A DNA stretch of 28,422 bases, from positions 1 to 28,422 of IMG/VR virus record IMGVR_UViG_3300030329_002520, one strand, 5' to 3'. A program made the translations under genes and the position numbers. The notes under the pieces were generated by a model. That model saw only the letters and a program-made list of their open reading frames with translations. It was not told the origin of the DNA and did no database searches. Positions 16,742-25,515 of this stretch are shown piece after piece. Position 1 is the stretch's first letter. Every line of letters starts with the position of its first letter. This stretch comes from a virus.

Positions 16742-18004
16742 GTGGCTGCATTTCAAAGCAGGACTAGAGAACAGATTAGACGCTCTATTGCTGCGAACTT
16801 AGATCAGGCTCCAGCTAGTTCTGCAACAGGGAATGGGGACACATTAACACTTATTGATGCTACCTACATAGGCGGGGATGACGAGTTCAATGGTGGGTGG
16901 ATTGTCTTTACATCTGGAACTAATGACGGTCTTATCCGTCGCGTAACCGACTACGCTAGCAGTACAGGTACATTTACCTTCAAGCCAGCAGCTACCGCTA
17001 ACACGCAAGCGAATGACACCTACGAATATTGGCGCGCTGAGTATCCACCTGACCGAATCCACGAGTTCATCAACCAAGCAATAACTCAAAGGACTCCTCG
17101 TGGGCTTGTTATCAACGAAGATATTTCTAATCACGGGCATATAAAAGATAGTCGTTATGACATTCCTTCAGCGATGGTAGCGATAACACAGGTAGATTAC
17201 CGTCATCATTTTTCTGGAGAACAGATTCAAGACGCTAACCTTGTTTGGACAGAGCAAGTTGATAGCGACGTAACGATGACCAAAGACACGCAAGACTTTA
17301 AAGCAAACAATGCGTCTTCTCGTCTTTACATAAGCAGTTCTGTTTCTTCTGGAGATGTCCTTGCGTCACATGCTATTGGTTCAAAAGACCTTAGAAAGTA
17401 TGATGCTGTTGAGTTCTGGATTAAATCTTCTACTGCTACAACAGCAGGCAATATAACTCTGTGCCTAAGTAGTGCTGCGAATCTTGGGACAATAAAAGAA
17501 ACTCTTTCGGTTCCCGCTTTGTCTGCAAGAACGTGGACATACTGTCGAGTTTCACTAGCAAATCCTGAAGATGACAACGCAATCATTTCTGTTGGACTTA
17601 AGTATGTAACGACTGGTGCTAGGTATGTTTGGATCAACGACATAAAGGCTGTTGAAACAGAATCTGCTGTATACAACAGGTTGTGGTCTGGTACTTATCG
17701 AGTAGATAGAGAAGCTAGAAAAGTATTTTTATCTGAGTCAGCTAGAAAAGAAGTTGGCTACAGTTTGGTGCGACTTATTGGATACAACCTTCCGTCATTG
17801 CTAACCAGTGATTCTGCAACTTGCGAGATAGACCCTGATCTAGTGGTTGCTCGCGCCACAAGTAAAATGTTATTTAGTCTTGCTAGAGGGCGCACAACAG
17901 ACCCGGATGACAATGACCGGAGGGCTGCGTACTTTGAAGGAATAGCTGCTCAGGCAGAGCGGTCACTTCCTGCGATTAGACCCGGAACAAAGATGGTGGA
18001 CTAA
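16742..18004 (+). CDS. Head-tail adaptor-like protein with inserted jelly-roll-type module
   Basis: The start is GTG at 16742. The 420-residue product looks composite. The N-terminal part (about 1-145) and the last 110 residues, with a helical VARATSKMLFSLARG stretch, resemble pieces of an adaptor that joins portal to tail. The middle, about residues 160-310, is beta-rich: shorter strands, a KYDAVEFWIKSS strand, RTWTYCRVSLA, then YVWINDIKAVE at the end. That order (strand, polar turn, aromatic strand, final IxDI) is what one sees in carbohydrate-binding-type beta-sandwich modules. Such an insertion would place a sugar-binding surface on the virion neck. Adaptor and module calls are both pattern-based. 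It ends in a TAATG overlap. Confidence 0.5.
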   Translation: MAAFQSRTREQIRRSIAANLDQAPASSATGNGDTLTLIDATYIGGDDEFNGGWIVFTSGTNDGLIRRVTDYASSTGTFTFKPAATANTQANDTYEYWRAEYPPDRIHEFINQAITQRTPRGLVINEDISNHGHIKDSRYDIPSAMVAITQVDYRHHFSGEQIQDANLVWTEQVDSDVTMTKDTQDFKANNASSRLYISSSVSSGDVLASHAIGSKDLRKYDAVEFWIKSSTATTAGNITLCLSSAANLGTIKETLSVPALSARTWTYCRVSLANPEDDNAIISVGLKYVTTGARYVWINDIKAVETESAVYNRLWSGTYRVDREARKVFLSESARKEVGYSLVRLIGYNLPSLLTSDSATCEIDPDLVVARATSKMLFSLARGRTTDPDDNDRRAAYFEGIAAQAERSLPAIRPGTKMVD

Positions 18005-19887
18005 TGGCATCTGTTATTGGGAAGAATGAAATACTTCTGAATAGCGAGCGGTACAAGATCAATGGTCCGGTTCGTAAGACTCTTGTGAGTATTGCTGCTC
18101 CAAGATTTACCATCGGTGACACTCAGCGTGGTGCTGACCCAAGGGCTTCTATTCTCACACAGAACGACTTTCGTGGAGGTATAGGCTGGAACAGAGGGTT
18201 AGACCCCGGAACCGTTGACAGGGTGTGGTGGTCTGATTGTCAGACTAGGTTCAAGGGACATCTCCTTCTGCCTAGAAAATCTAACGCAGCCACAACACAA
18301 GCTGTTGGGACTATAAAGTCAATTACAGAATTTACTGTTGGGGCTAGTACAGATATATATGTTGTCCATTCCGACAACAAGGTTTACAAGTATCTAAACG
18401 CTAGTGATTCGTGGTCTTCCAGCCTAGATACCTTAACTAATCCGACAAAAGAAACGATTGTCTTTAGGGATACCACAGCTAACTACATGATCTTTGCTAG
18501 GGGGTCATCTGGTTATACCTATACGACTGATGCCTCTACGTTTACAGACATGGACGTTAGCGGTTCAGCGACAAGGAATGTTGAATACTTTACTATCTGG
18601 CATGGGCAATTATGGGGTATAGACAGTGAAGGTGTTTTAAAGCAATGGGCTTCTGGACCAACTGCTAACCCTACAGAGAAGGGTGCGTTACCGCTTCCAG
18701 ACGATTACGTTACGTCTTTGTTTGTTTATAGGGATGCTGCGGGTACTCCAATTATTTACGCAGGCACAAAGGTAGGGCTTTGGGCTTTCGATGAAACTAA
18801 TAATCGCTGGGAAGAAACAGAACTAAGGCTTCCGTTCCATACCAACTCTGGCAAGGGAACAGTAGTGTGGCGTGACGCTGTGTATTTCCCTGCTGGTAAC
18901 GCTATCTACAAATATCAAACAGGTTCTAACACAGCAGTAGTAAGCCTTGTTGGTTTTGATAGAGATCACGGTATCCCTGAAGCCTATGCAGGTCAGGTTA
19001 TAAAACTAATTGGAACCCATAATGATTTGCTTGCATTTGTAAACGCAGATATAGATACAAGTTATACCGTATTTGCCACAGGCAGGCAGGCTTCTGGACT
19101 GGGTGGTGCCTCTACGGTTGTTTCTGGGACAGGGACTTCAGCTATCTTAGGTTTTAATGATGTGGCTTGGGAAGTAAAGTGGACTGGTACAAACAACACA
19201 GGTCTTGAAAATGCCCATGTAGGTAGTGCTTACAACGAATACCGGATGTGGTTTGGCGTTGGAAATGCTCTTTACTGGACAGCCCTGTCACCTGATGTAA
19301 TAAACCCTGATGAGATTTCAACATTCCAGTACGCTAGTAGTGGGACAATGGAGACACCTTGGTTTGACGGAGGCGATGCTGCTGGTAACAAGACTGCTAT
19401 TTCTTTACGAGCCGTTACGTCAACTTGTTCTACTAATGTAAATATAGCTATTTCTTATGCTACGAACTTTAATGAGTCGTATACATCGCTTGGAACAATT
19501 ACTACTAACGGCACAACTACCTATGATTTTGCATCAGGAGTAGGTGTTGAGTTTGCATCTATTAAGTTCAAGGCGACTTTAACCAGTGACACTGTTTTGT
19601 CTAGCCCTGACCTAAACTTAATAGAACTAAGGTGGAGAGAAAAGATTCCACCTAAGTATGGTTTCAGTGTGACCATAGATGCTGCGAAAATGTTTAGAAG
19701 CAAAACGCCTAAGCAAATACTAGATAACATAACAACTGTTATTAACACCAACACGCTTGTTCCGTTTACATATAAAGATAATGATTCCGACAGGTCTTAC
19801 TATGTAGATTTGATAAGTGCTTCTGGGTTTGAATTTACAGGACATGACGAAAGAGGTCAGATACAAATACAGTTGGTTGAAACGTAA
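18004..19887 (+). CDS. Tail protein with beta-propeller, 627 residues
   Basis: Repeated blade-like units run through about residues 100-370. Each has a hydrophobic strand, a turn, and an aromatic strand such as IYVVHSDNKVYKY, QLWGIDSEGVLKQW, IIYAGTKVGLWAFD and AVYFPAGNAIYKY. This is the signature of a propeller made of 40-50 residue blades. The C-terminal third is beta-rich with a final domain (PPKYGFSVTIDAAKMF). Proteins of this design form part of the tail nozzle or hub in short-tailed phages, the position of T7 gp12. Coupling by TAATG to genes on both sides supports a shared tail role. No enzyme motif is visible. Confidence 0.65.
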   Translation: MASVIGKNEILLNSERYKINGPVRKTLVSIAAPRFTIGDTQRGADPRASILTQNDFRGGIGWNRGLDPGTVDRVWWSDCQTRFKGHLLLPRKSNAATTQAVGTIKSITEFTVGASTDIYVVHSDNKVYKYLNASDSWSSSLDTLTNPTKETIVFRDTTANYMIFARGSSGYTYTTDASTFTDMDVSGSATRNVEYFTIWHGQLWGIDSEGVLKQWASGPTANPTEKGALPLPDDYVTSLFVYRDAAGTPIIYAGTKVGLWAFDETNNRWEETELRLPFHTNSGKGTVVWRDAVYFPAGNAIYKYQTGSNTAVVSLVGFDRDHGIPEAYAGQVIKLIGTHNDLLAFVNADIDTSYTVFATGRQASGLGGASTVVSGTGTSAILGFNDVAWEVKWTGTNNTGLENAHVGSAYNEYRMWFGVGNALYWTALSPDVINPDEISTFQYASSGTMETPWFDGGDAAGNKTAISLRAVTSTCSTNVNIAISYATNFNESYTSLGTITTNGTTTYDFASGVGVEFASIKFKATLTSDTVLSSPDLNLIELRWREKIPPKYGFSVTIDAAKMFRSKTPKQILDNITTVINTNTLVPFTYKDNDSDRSYYVDLISASGFEFTGHDERGQIQIQLVET

Positions 19888-20282
19888 TGGCTGAAAGCAT
19901 TGACACGATTGTCACTCCTGAATGGTGGGCAGGAAGTGGTCCTGAGTATCTGTGCTGGCAAGCGTTACTAAAACTGGGACTCAAGCCGAATATAGATTTT
20001 TCTTACCAGTCACAAATGGCTGGAGGCAGGCAGGCAAAAGGAGGACGGGTTATAGACTTTGAAATTTATAACCCGCCTAACATAGCGATAAATGTGCAGG
20101 GAGTGTTTTATCATTACGAGAAAGGCGCAGCGGTAAGGCAGTCGGATATACTCACACGAGAATATCTAGCAACATTGGGAATAAAACTAATCTTTATTGA
20201 CGAGGACGATTTGATAGATAATGCAAGGGCTATCGTAGGAGATGCCTTAGCAGGAATAGACCGATCAAGGTTTGGCAGGTAA
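19887..20282 (+). CDS. PD-(D/E)XK-fold nuclease-like protein embedded in tail operon
   Basis: The 131-residue product has the order of a small restriction-like or Vsr/DUF559-type nuclease. A helix carries E20 (GPEYLCWQALLKLGL), then comes VIDFEI with D57, a strand IAINVQGVFYHY where the family usually has an acidic residue and K or D before G-x-x-H, R84 and D87, and finally LIFIDEDDL. Q71 stands where a catalytic lysine or acid is expected, so activity may be altered or lost. It starts in a TAATG overlap with the tail gene before it and is followed 6 bases later by the fiber gene. It may be a virion-associated nuclease, or a structural protein that has recycled the fold. Confidence 0.65.
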   Translation: MAESIDTIVTPEWWAGSGPEYLCWQALLKLGLKPNIDFSYQSQMAGGRQAKGGRVIDFEIYNPPNIAINVQGVFYHYEKGAAVRQSDILTREYLATLGIKLIFIDEDDLIDNARAIVGDALAGIDRSRFGR

Positions 20283-20288
20283 ATAATC

Positions 20289-22700
20289 ATGGCGATGACG
20301 CTAACTGGGTTCGTTTACGACAACGCTGGTAACGCCATCTCTGGCGCAACAGTTCAGGGTTACGTTAGCGCGGATAATGCAACAACAACTGCTGAGAGTT
20401 CTACCACCACCGACTCTAACGGTAAGTGGTCTATTACAACTTCAACTGCTGCCCGAATCCCTATGGATGTCAAGATCACTTATGGGTCTAACGTCCGTTG
20501 GATAAAAGCTGGTGACAAAGTAAACGTCACAGACATGACGGTTACAGGAACCCTAACTGTCGGTGAAGATGCTGCTGGTTTTGATTTCTCTCTGTTCTCC
20601 TCTGACACTTCTGGAGATGGTCTTACTTGGGACGCATCTGAAGAGGTGCTACAGATAACAGGTAAAGATGCTAATACAGCACTGGATGTCCTAGACGGTG
20701 ACGTAAGGATAGTAGACAAGCTTTACTTCTATGACAGGGGCGGTGAGTACCTATCTTCAGATGGCTCAACCTTAACAATAACTGGTGCGACAACTGTTAG
20801 TGGAGGGCTTACCTCAACCGCAGCAAGTAACACATTTGGTGCTACTTCATTCAATGATGCCAGCATTACTAACGTAAATGATATTGCTCTAGACAGTATC
20901 AGCGCAGATGGAACAGACATAAATGTTGCTGTAAGTGATAACTCTGCAACATCTTTCACAGTCAAACAAGGGTCTGATGCTTATCTGATTATCGACACGG
21001 CTAATAGCAGCGAGTCTGTATCTATTGGTACAGGTATTTCAGGTACTGCAATAACGCTAGGTCACAGCACTTCAGAGGTAACTGTTGCAGATAACCTGAC
21101 AGTAACTGGTGATCTAACCGTCAACGGAACAACAACAACTGTTGACACAACAAACACAGTAGTCAAAGACAGCCTGATCGAACTAAACACTGGTGCTAGT
21201 AGCAACTCTAGTGACCTAGGTGTTGTTATGGAGCGTGGCTCCACAGGCGACAATGCGATTATTGCTTGGGACGAAAGCGCAGATGGTTTTGTTGTTGGAA
21301 CAACTACTGCGACTGGAGCATCAACAGGCGACCTAACCATTACCGCTGCCCCTCTTGTCGCATCGGATATTACGGCAGCCACATTAGACATTAGTGGCAA
21401 CATAGACATAGACGGAACAACAAACCTAGACGCTGTTGATATAGATGGAGCGGTGCAATTAGATAGCACGTTTACTATAGGAGAAAACGATCAAGGCTAT
21501 GACGTAATCTTCTATGGAAATGCAGCCTCTGCAAATATGACATGGGATACATCGGCAGACGATCTTATCCTTAACGGGGCAGCGAGAATAGTTGTTCCTG
21601 ACGGACAGCTAGTGCTAGGAAGTACGGCTGTTTCTGCTACGGCTGCGGAACTAAACCTATTAGATGGCAATACATCTGTAGGCGGGTCAATCACAATAGC
21701 TGACACTGATGGCTTTGTTGTCAACGATGGCGGGACGATGAAGACAATCCCTGCCTCAGACATCAACACGTATGTTGGAGACAGCGACACAACCTACTCT
21801 GCTGGGTCATTACTAGACCTTTCTGGAACTACGTTCAATGTAGATCTAACTGAGTCAGCAGAAGCTGCTATAGCTGACGGGGATTACATTTTATTCTTAG
21901 ATGGCGGGGCAACCGGAACGCAATCTAAAGAAGCAGTCCACGACCTTGCAACCTTGTTTGCTGGTGCTGGTATGACCGCCACCAGTTCTGTGTTGAACGT
22001 AATAGGCGGGGACGGTATCACAGCCAACGCCAACGACGTGGCGATAACTGCTGCCCAGACAACTGTAACTTCTGTTTACAACTCTAGTTTAGTTGTGGGC
22101 TACGGAGCGTCTGACGCAAATATTAACTTTGCAACCGACAATCAAATTATCTTTGATATTGATGGTACAGCACAGATCGAATTGCTTGATGGAATCCTTC
22201 AGCCTGTAACTGATGCAGACATCAACTTAGGGGCTGCTGATAAAAGATTCCAAACACTTTACGGTCAGCAATATCACATGGATGCCTCTGCCGATGGCAT
22301 AGCCGATCATAGCTATTCGGGTATGTCAGCCACTATAAGGGTAGGCGACGGTGCTAACGTAGGAGCCTTTGACCTAGTGTGCATAAGCGATGTGACTAAT
22401 GAGGTTCAAGTTGCAGATGCAGACGCAATAGCTACGTCAAGGGTTATAGGTATCAACCCTAGTAACAGCGCAATCTCTGACAACTCAGAGGGAACTATCC
22501 TGTTACATGGTTTTGTCCGTGATGATGATTGGGACTGGACTACAGGAGCAACCCTGTATTTAGGAACAGGTGGCACAGGAAGCACAATAACAGCTACGGC
22601 TCCTTCAGGGACAAACGATTGTGTTGTTCCTATTGGAATAGCTTTAGAGCCTGACATGATTTACTTCAATCCGACTCAGACGATTATTGAACACGCATAA
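20289..22700 (+). CDS. Tail or head fiber, 803 residues
   Basis: The N-terminus (about residues 1-70) is an Ig/transthyretin-like domain of the kind that anchors fibers (LTGFVYDNAGNAISGATVQG). The shaft is a long series of Thr/Asp/Ser-rich strands with repeats such as VTGDLTVNGTTTTVDTTN, a sequence style I know from marine phage fibers. The C-terminal 120 residues form a compact beta domain (VGAFDLVCIS, VIGINPSN, ILLHGFVRDDDWDW, VPIGIALEPDMIYF) resembling DUF2190-like barrels. No chaperone domain of the self-cleaving type is visible. It recognises the host or decorates the virion. It ends in a TAATG overlap with the adhesin gene. Confidence 0.75.
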   Translation: MAMTLTGFVYDNAGNAISGATVQGYVSADNATTTAESSTTTDSNGKWSITTSTAARIPMDVKITYGSNVRWIKAGDKVNVTDMTVTGTLTVGEDAAGFDFSLFSSDTSGDGLTWDASEEVLQITGKDANTALDVLDGDVRIVDKLYFYDRGGEYLSSDGSTLTITGATTVSGGLTSTAASNTFGATSFNDASITNVNDIALDSISADGTDINVAVSDNSATSFTVKQGSDAYLIIDTANSSESVSIGTGISGTAITLGHSTSEVTVADNLTVTGDLTVNGTTTTVDTTNTVVKDSLIELNTGASSNSSDLGVVMERGSTGDNAIIAWDESADGFVVGTTTATGASTGDLTITAAPLVASDITAATLDISGNIDIDGTTNLDAVDIDGAVQLDSTFTIGENDQGYDVIFYGNAASANMTWDTSADDLILNGAARIVVPDGQLVLGSTAVSATAAELNLLDGNTSVGGSITIADTDGFVVNDGGTMKTIPASDINTYVGDSDTTYSAGSLLDLSGTTFNVDLTESAEAAIADGDYILFLDGGATGTQSKEAVHDLATLFAGAGMTATSSVLNVIGGDGITANANDVAITAAQTTVTSVYNSSLVVGYGASDANINFATDNQIIFDIDGTAQIELLDGILQPVTDADINLGAADKRFQTLYGQQYHMDASADGIADHSYSGMSATIRVGDGANVGAFDLVCISDVTNEVQVADADAIATSRVIGINPSNSAISDNSEGTILLHGFVRDDDWDWTTGATLYLGTGGTGSTITATAPSGTNDCVVPIGIALEPDMIYFNPTQTIIEHA

Positions 22701-23719
22701 TGGCTAACAACGTACTAAAAGTAAACGGCATAGCTATTGCTGACATCGCTAAGATTAACGGGCAAAACGATACTGACTTAGCCAAGTTGAACGGCGAAGA
22801 GTTCACTGGAACTACCTATACCGTTGCTACTGGTGGAACTATTACCACCGACGGTGATTACAAGGTTCACAAATTTGATAGTAGCGGAAGTTTTGAGGTC
22901 ACTACCGCTGGAACAGCAGGGATTGAATACATGATTATCGCTGGGGGTGGTGGAGGCGGTGGCAGTAATACCTCAGCAGGATACTCCTATCAAGGAGGAG
23001 GAGGAGGAGGAGGCGGTGGCTATCTTGCTGCTACCGGAATGGCTGTTACCGCAAAGACATATACGGTCACTGTGGGAGCAGCAGGTTCGGGTGGATCAGG
23101 AGAATCAGGGGCAAACCCCGGCACTAATGGGGGCAATTCTTCAGTGGATTTTGATTCTGGAACACTAACTGCCGTAGGCGGTGGTGGTGGTGGAGGCTGT
23201 GTTGGTAGTAGCGATCAAGCTGGAAAAGATGGCGGGTCAGGTGGAGGAGGAAGCACTCAAGGGTCGGATAGAGCAGGTGGAGATGCGACATCTGGGCAAG
23301 GAAATGCTGGCGGTAATGGAGCGTCTAATGGAGTTGAGGCTGGAGGAGGAGGAGGTGCTGGAGGTGCAGGGGTGAATGGTGCTACAAGTAACACAACGGG
23401 TTCTGGCGGTAATGGCGGGTCAGGATCAGCTAATGATATTGTCGAAACGAGTACAAACGTAACTTACGCTGGTGGCGGTGGCGGTGCGCCGTATGCTGGT
23501 AACTCTAACTCTAATGGCACTGCGAATGGTGAAGGCGGGGGTGCTGGACAGTCATCTAAGACCAGCTCAGGGGGGTCATTTACCGCTGCACAGTCAGCAC
23601 CGAATAACAGAGGTGGTGGTGGCGGTGGCACAACTGCGGATGTTGGTACATGGGGGCAGAGAGAAGATGGTGGCAACGGCGGTTCCGGGGTAGTTGTATT
23701 GAGGTATCAATTCCAATAA
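22700..23719 (+). CDS. Glycine-rich adhesin / receptor-recognition protein
   Basis: A 60-residue N-terminal region with the repeat LKVNGIAIADIAKING / NDTDLAKLNG and a strand pair (YKVHKFDSSGSFEVT) leads into about 260 residues of glycine-rich sequence with runs of 5 to 9 Gly. It ends with VVVLRYQFQ, a typical last strand. This matches the Gly_rich domain adhesins of tail fibers, where polyglycine helices pack in layers and loops between them contact the receptor (as in phage S16 gp38). DNA encoding the runs includes GGA trinucleotide repeats that can change length without changing frame. The position after the fiber gene fits. It is overlapped by TAATG at both ends. Confidence 0.8.
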   Translation: MANNVLKVNGIAIADIAKINGQNDTDLAKLNGEEFTGTTYTVATGGTITTDGDYKVHKFDSSGSFEVTTAGTAGIEYMIIAGGGGGGGSNTSAGYSYQGGGGGGGGGYLAATGMAVTAKTYTVTVGAAGSGGSGESGANPGTNGGNSSVDFDSGTLTAVGGGGGGGCVGSSDQAGKDGGSGGGGSTQGSDRAGGDATSGQGNAGGNGASNGVEAGGGGGAGGAGVNGATSNTTGSGGNGGSGSANDIVETSTNVTYAGGGGGAPYAGNSNSNGTANGEGGGAGQSSKTSSGGSFTAAQSAPNNRGGGGGGTTADVGTWGQREDGGNGGSGVVVLRYQFQ

Positions 23720-24132
23720 TGGCACACTTCGCACAAATAGATGAAAACAATATCGTTACCCAAGTAATCGTAGTGGGTAATGAAGATTGCCTAGACTCTG
23801 ATGGCAATGAATCAGAAGCTGTTGGTATAGCGTTTTGTAAAGAGTTGCTAGGTGCTGACACTAATTGGGTGCAGACTAGCTACAACAACAACCTGAGATG
23901 CAGATACGCTGGCATTGGGATGAAATATGACTCAGCCAATGATGTCTTTTACAGATTACCCGACTATCCGTCATGGGTTTTGAATACTTCTACATGGGAA
24001 TGGGAGCCACCCGTAGATAAGCCCGCTGATGCTGGTATACGAAACGAGACAACTACCCCACATCACACCATCGACTATACTTGGGATGAAGATACAACAT
24101 CATGGACGAACAGGACTGTAATAGATTTATGA
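23719..24132 (+). CDS. Tail-associated protein of a family shared with cyanophages
   Basis: The start is ATG 23719, in a TAATG overlap with the adhesin stop. The frame extends upstream but only through the adhesin gene, so the longer version is rejected. The 137-residue product begins MAHFAQIDENNIVTQVIVVG and continues with DSDGNESEAVGIAFCKELLG, TNWVQTSYNNN, YAGIGMKYD, YPSWVLN and TWDEDTTSW. I recognise this set from a small protein common in cyanomyoviruses and other marine phages, usually near tail fiber genes. Its function is not known to me. The tryptophan/proline-rich end suggests a beta structure. Sharing across very different phages points to horizontal spread. Confidence 0.8.
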   Translation: MAHFAQIDENNIVTQVIVVGNEDCLDSDGNESEAVGIAFCKELLGADTNWVQTSYNNNLRCRYAGIGMKYDSANDVFYRLPDYPSWVLNTSTWEWEPPVDKPADAGIRNETTTPHHTIDYTWDEDTTSWTNRTVIDL

Positions 24133-24293
24133 CCACAGAGAACAACATAACGATAACAATGCAGGACGTAGACATAGTGATGGCTTTGAACCCTGAGTTC
24201 AAGCAGCAGATACTTATTGCTGCTGAATCGAGAAGGCGAACTGAGCTTACTCAGAAGATTGAGAAGGAAGCAACAGCGAAGGCTAAGAAGTAA
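24129..24293 (+). CDS. Small helical protein, 54 residues
   Basis: The start is the ATG in an ATGA overlap (24129) with the previous stop, and the gene ends in a TAATG overlap with the next. The product begins MTTENNITITMQDVDIVMAL and becomes a charged helix (AAESRRRTELTQKIEKEATAKAKK). It is probably a helical hairpin or short coiled coil. Small proteins like this next to tail fiber genes are often chaperones or assembly factors, but nothing here proves it. Confidence 0.6.
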   Translation: MTTENNITITMQDVDIVMALNPEFKQQILIAAESRRRTELTQKIEKEATAKAKK

Positions 24294-24784
24294 TGGTTCA
24301 GGTAGCAAAGTATCCCGATACTGTAAATAAAAGAACTAAACTAACGCCTGTTGTTTTTAAGACAATTCTTGAGGCAGTAAGTCAAGGTAATTGGATTGAC
24401 ACTGCTGCTCAATCTGTCGGGATAACCAAAAGAGTGATACACCGATGGATTCAAATTGGAAGAGGGGATCACCCTACAAGAAAGCCAGTCGAACCTTTCA
24501 TAACTTTCTCTCAAGAAATTGAAACTGCTCTGGCAAAAGCTGAACAAAGTTTAGTGAAAGACCTTCGCAAAGAAACAGACTGGCGCGCTAAAGCGTGGTT
24601 GCTGGAGCGTGGTCCATCGAGGGATCGTTGGTCACAGAATGTTACAATCTCTGCACAGTTAGCACCTGCTGCGTCTATCTTAGATGCACTTCGTAGTAGG
24701 GCTGCTGCCACAGAAGAAGGTGAAGAAGTACAGCCTCTACAAATATTAGAAGCAAAGGAAGATTCAGATGCCAAAAGTAGGTAA
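24293..24784 (+). CDS. terS: Terminase small subunit-like DNA-binding protein
   Basis: The 163-residue product has a helix-turn-helix at about residues 34-54 (WIDTAAQSVGITKRVIHRWI), a helical middle with EIETALAKAEQSLVKDLRK, and the WRAKAWLLERGPSRDRW block that is frequent in small terminase subunits. The C-terminus is acidic and disordered (EEGEEVQPLQ), where a large-subunit contact is usual. It would choose the packaging site and start DNA loading. It lies 21 kb from the large subunit gene, which is unusual for most phages. An alternative is a HTH regulator, but the W-x-AWLLER-block argues for terminase. Overlap with the next gene is 17 bases. Confidence 0.75.
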   Translation: MVQVAKYPDTVNKRTKLTPVVFKTILEAVSQGNWIDTAAQSVGITKRVIHRWIQIGRGDHPTRKPVEPFITFSQEIETALAKAEQSLVKDLRKETDWRAKAWLLERGPSRDRWSQNVTISAQLAPAASILDALRSRAAATEEGEEVQPLQILEAKEDSDAKSR

Positions 24785-24884
24785 AAAGAAATTCCCTTAC
24801 ACAACAAAAGGTAAGGCTGCTGCAAAGAAAGCTGCTAAACGCAAAGGCATGAAGGTTAGGTCTAGAAAGAAAAGCCGATACTAA
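24768..24884 (+). CDS. Small basic protein MPKVGKKKF type, 38 residues
   Basis: A short frame with ATG 24768 begins MPKVGKKKFPYTTKGKAAAK and ends RSRKKSRY. The opening motif is one I have seen in many marine phage genomes, always in small lysine-rich proteins, with no function assigned. Fifteen or so of 38 residues are Lys or Arg, so it likely binds DNA or RNA. It overlaps the end of the terS-like gene and joins the next gene by TAATG, the same coupling seen throughout the operon. Confidence 0.75.
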   Translation: MPKVGKKKFPYTTKGKAAAKKAAKRKGMKVRSRKKSRY

Positions 24885-25210
24885 TGGCAGGTATTGTTAG
24901 CGGAAGTATAGAACTAGGGGGACTAGCCCAAAGGCTTACTCAGACTCCAACTCCTATTAAGTATCTGTGGATACAGACACCGATTGAAAACAAGGGTGTT
25001 GTTTTTATTGGGTCGTGGAGAGAGGGGGAATCACTTGACCATATAGCCAACGCTGACCCCATTCCTCCCGGTCCTGCTGTAGCACCCGGAGTGGACAAAG
25101 AGTTTATCTTTAGGCATCATGCTAAAGAAGCACCGTGTAATCTCAGCGAGATTTTTGTTGTTGGTAAGGAACACGGTGATGTTATTAGCTACTTAGCAAT
25201 AACTACTTAG
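24884..25210 (+). CDS. Hypothetical beta-rich protein, 108 residues
   Basis: The start is in a TAATG overlap with the small basic gene. The product has a beta-strand pattern: IKYLWIQTPIE, KGVVFIGSWRE, KEFIFRHHA, EIFVVGKEHGDVISYLAI, with a proline-rich link (DPIPPGPAVAPG) between. This looks like a small beta-barrel or jelly roll, as in minor virion proteins that stud the head or tail. I do not recognise the family. Confidence 0.65.
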   Translation: MAGIVSGSIELGGLAQRLTQTPTPIKYLWIQTPIENKGVVFIGSWREGESLDHIANADPIPPGPAVAPGVDKEFIFRHHAKEAPCNLSEIFVVGKEHGDVISYLAITT

Positions 25211-25218
25211 GGGGAAAT

Positions 25219-25515
25219 ATGACAACCGAACCAGATCAATCAACCAGTAAGCCTAAGAAGAAGGTAACAAGGAAACGAAAAAAGTCTACGACTGCAAAGA
25301 GAAAGCCACGCAAGGCACCTGCTAGAACAGTAGCACCGCCTCCTCCTCTAACTATTGAGGAACTCAAGGAGCAGGGAAGGGAAGCCAAGCAGGAGATTGT
25401 CAACGCAGTTGTTGAACCTGCGGTGGAAGTTGTTGGTTCTTTATCCCAGACAATAAGGGATACGATTAGTGGAGCCTTCGCTGGCTTGCTCAGTCGTAAG
25501 CGCAGGAAAGACTAA
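25219..25515 (+). CDS. Lysine-rich tail plus amphipathic helix protein, 98 residues
   Basis: GGGGG upstream supports the ATG at 25219. The N-terminal 40 residues are a Lys/Arg/Pro/Thr-rich, histone-H1-like segment (KKKVTRKRKKSTTAKRKPRK). A PPPP turn follows, then helices LTIEELKEQGREAKQEIVNA and VGSLSQTIRDTISGAFAGLL, and the product ends RKRRKD. The second half could lie along a membrane surface or bind a partner. It could compact DNA or hold a charge on the membrane. It is joined by TAATG to a single-helix membrane protein, so a membrane-linked role is possible. No family recognised. Confidence 0.65.
   Translation: MTTEPDQSTSKPKKKVTRKRKKSTTAKRKPRKAPARTVAPPPPLTIEELKEQGREAKQEIVNAVVEPAVEVVGSLSQTIRDTISGAFAGLLSRKRRKD

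Noticed and set aside
23650-23718. Longer N-terminus for the cyanophage-type protein
   Set aside because: The added residues are read from the glycine-rich gene in another frame, while the known family begins with MAHFAQIDENN at 23719.
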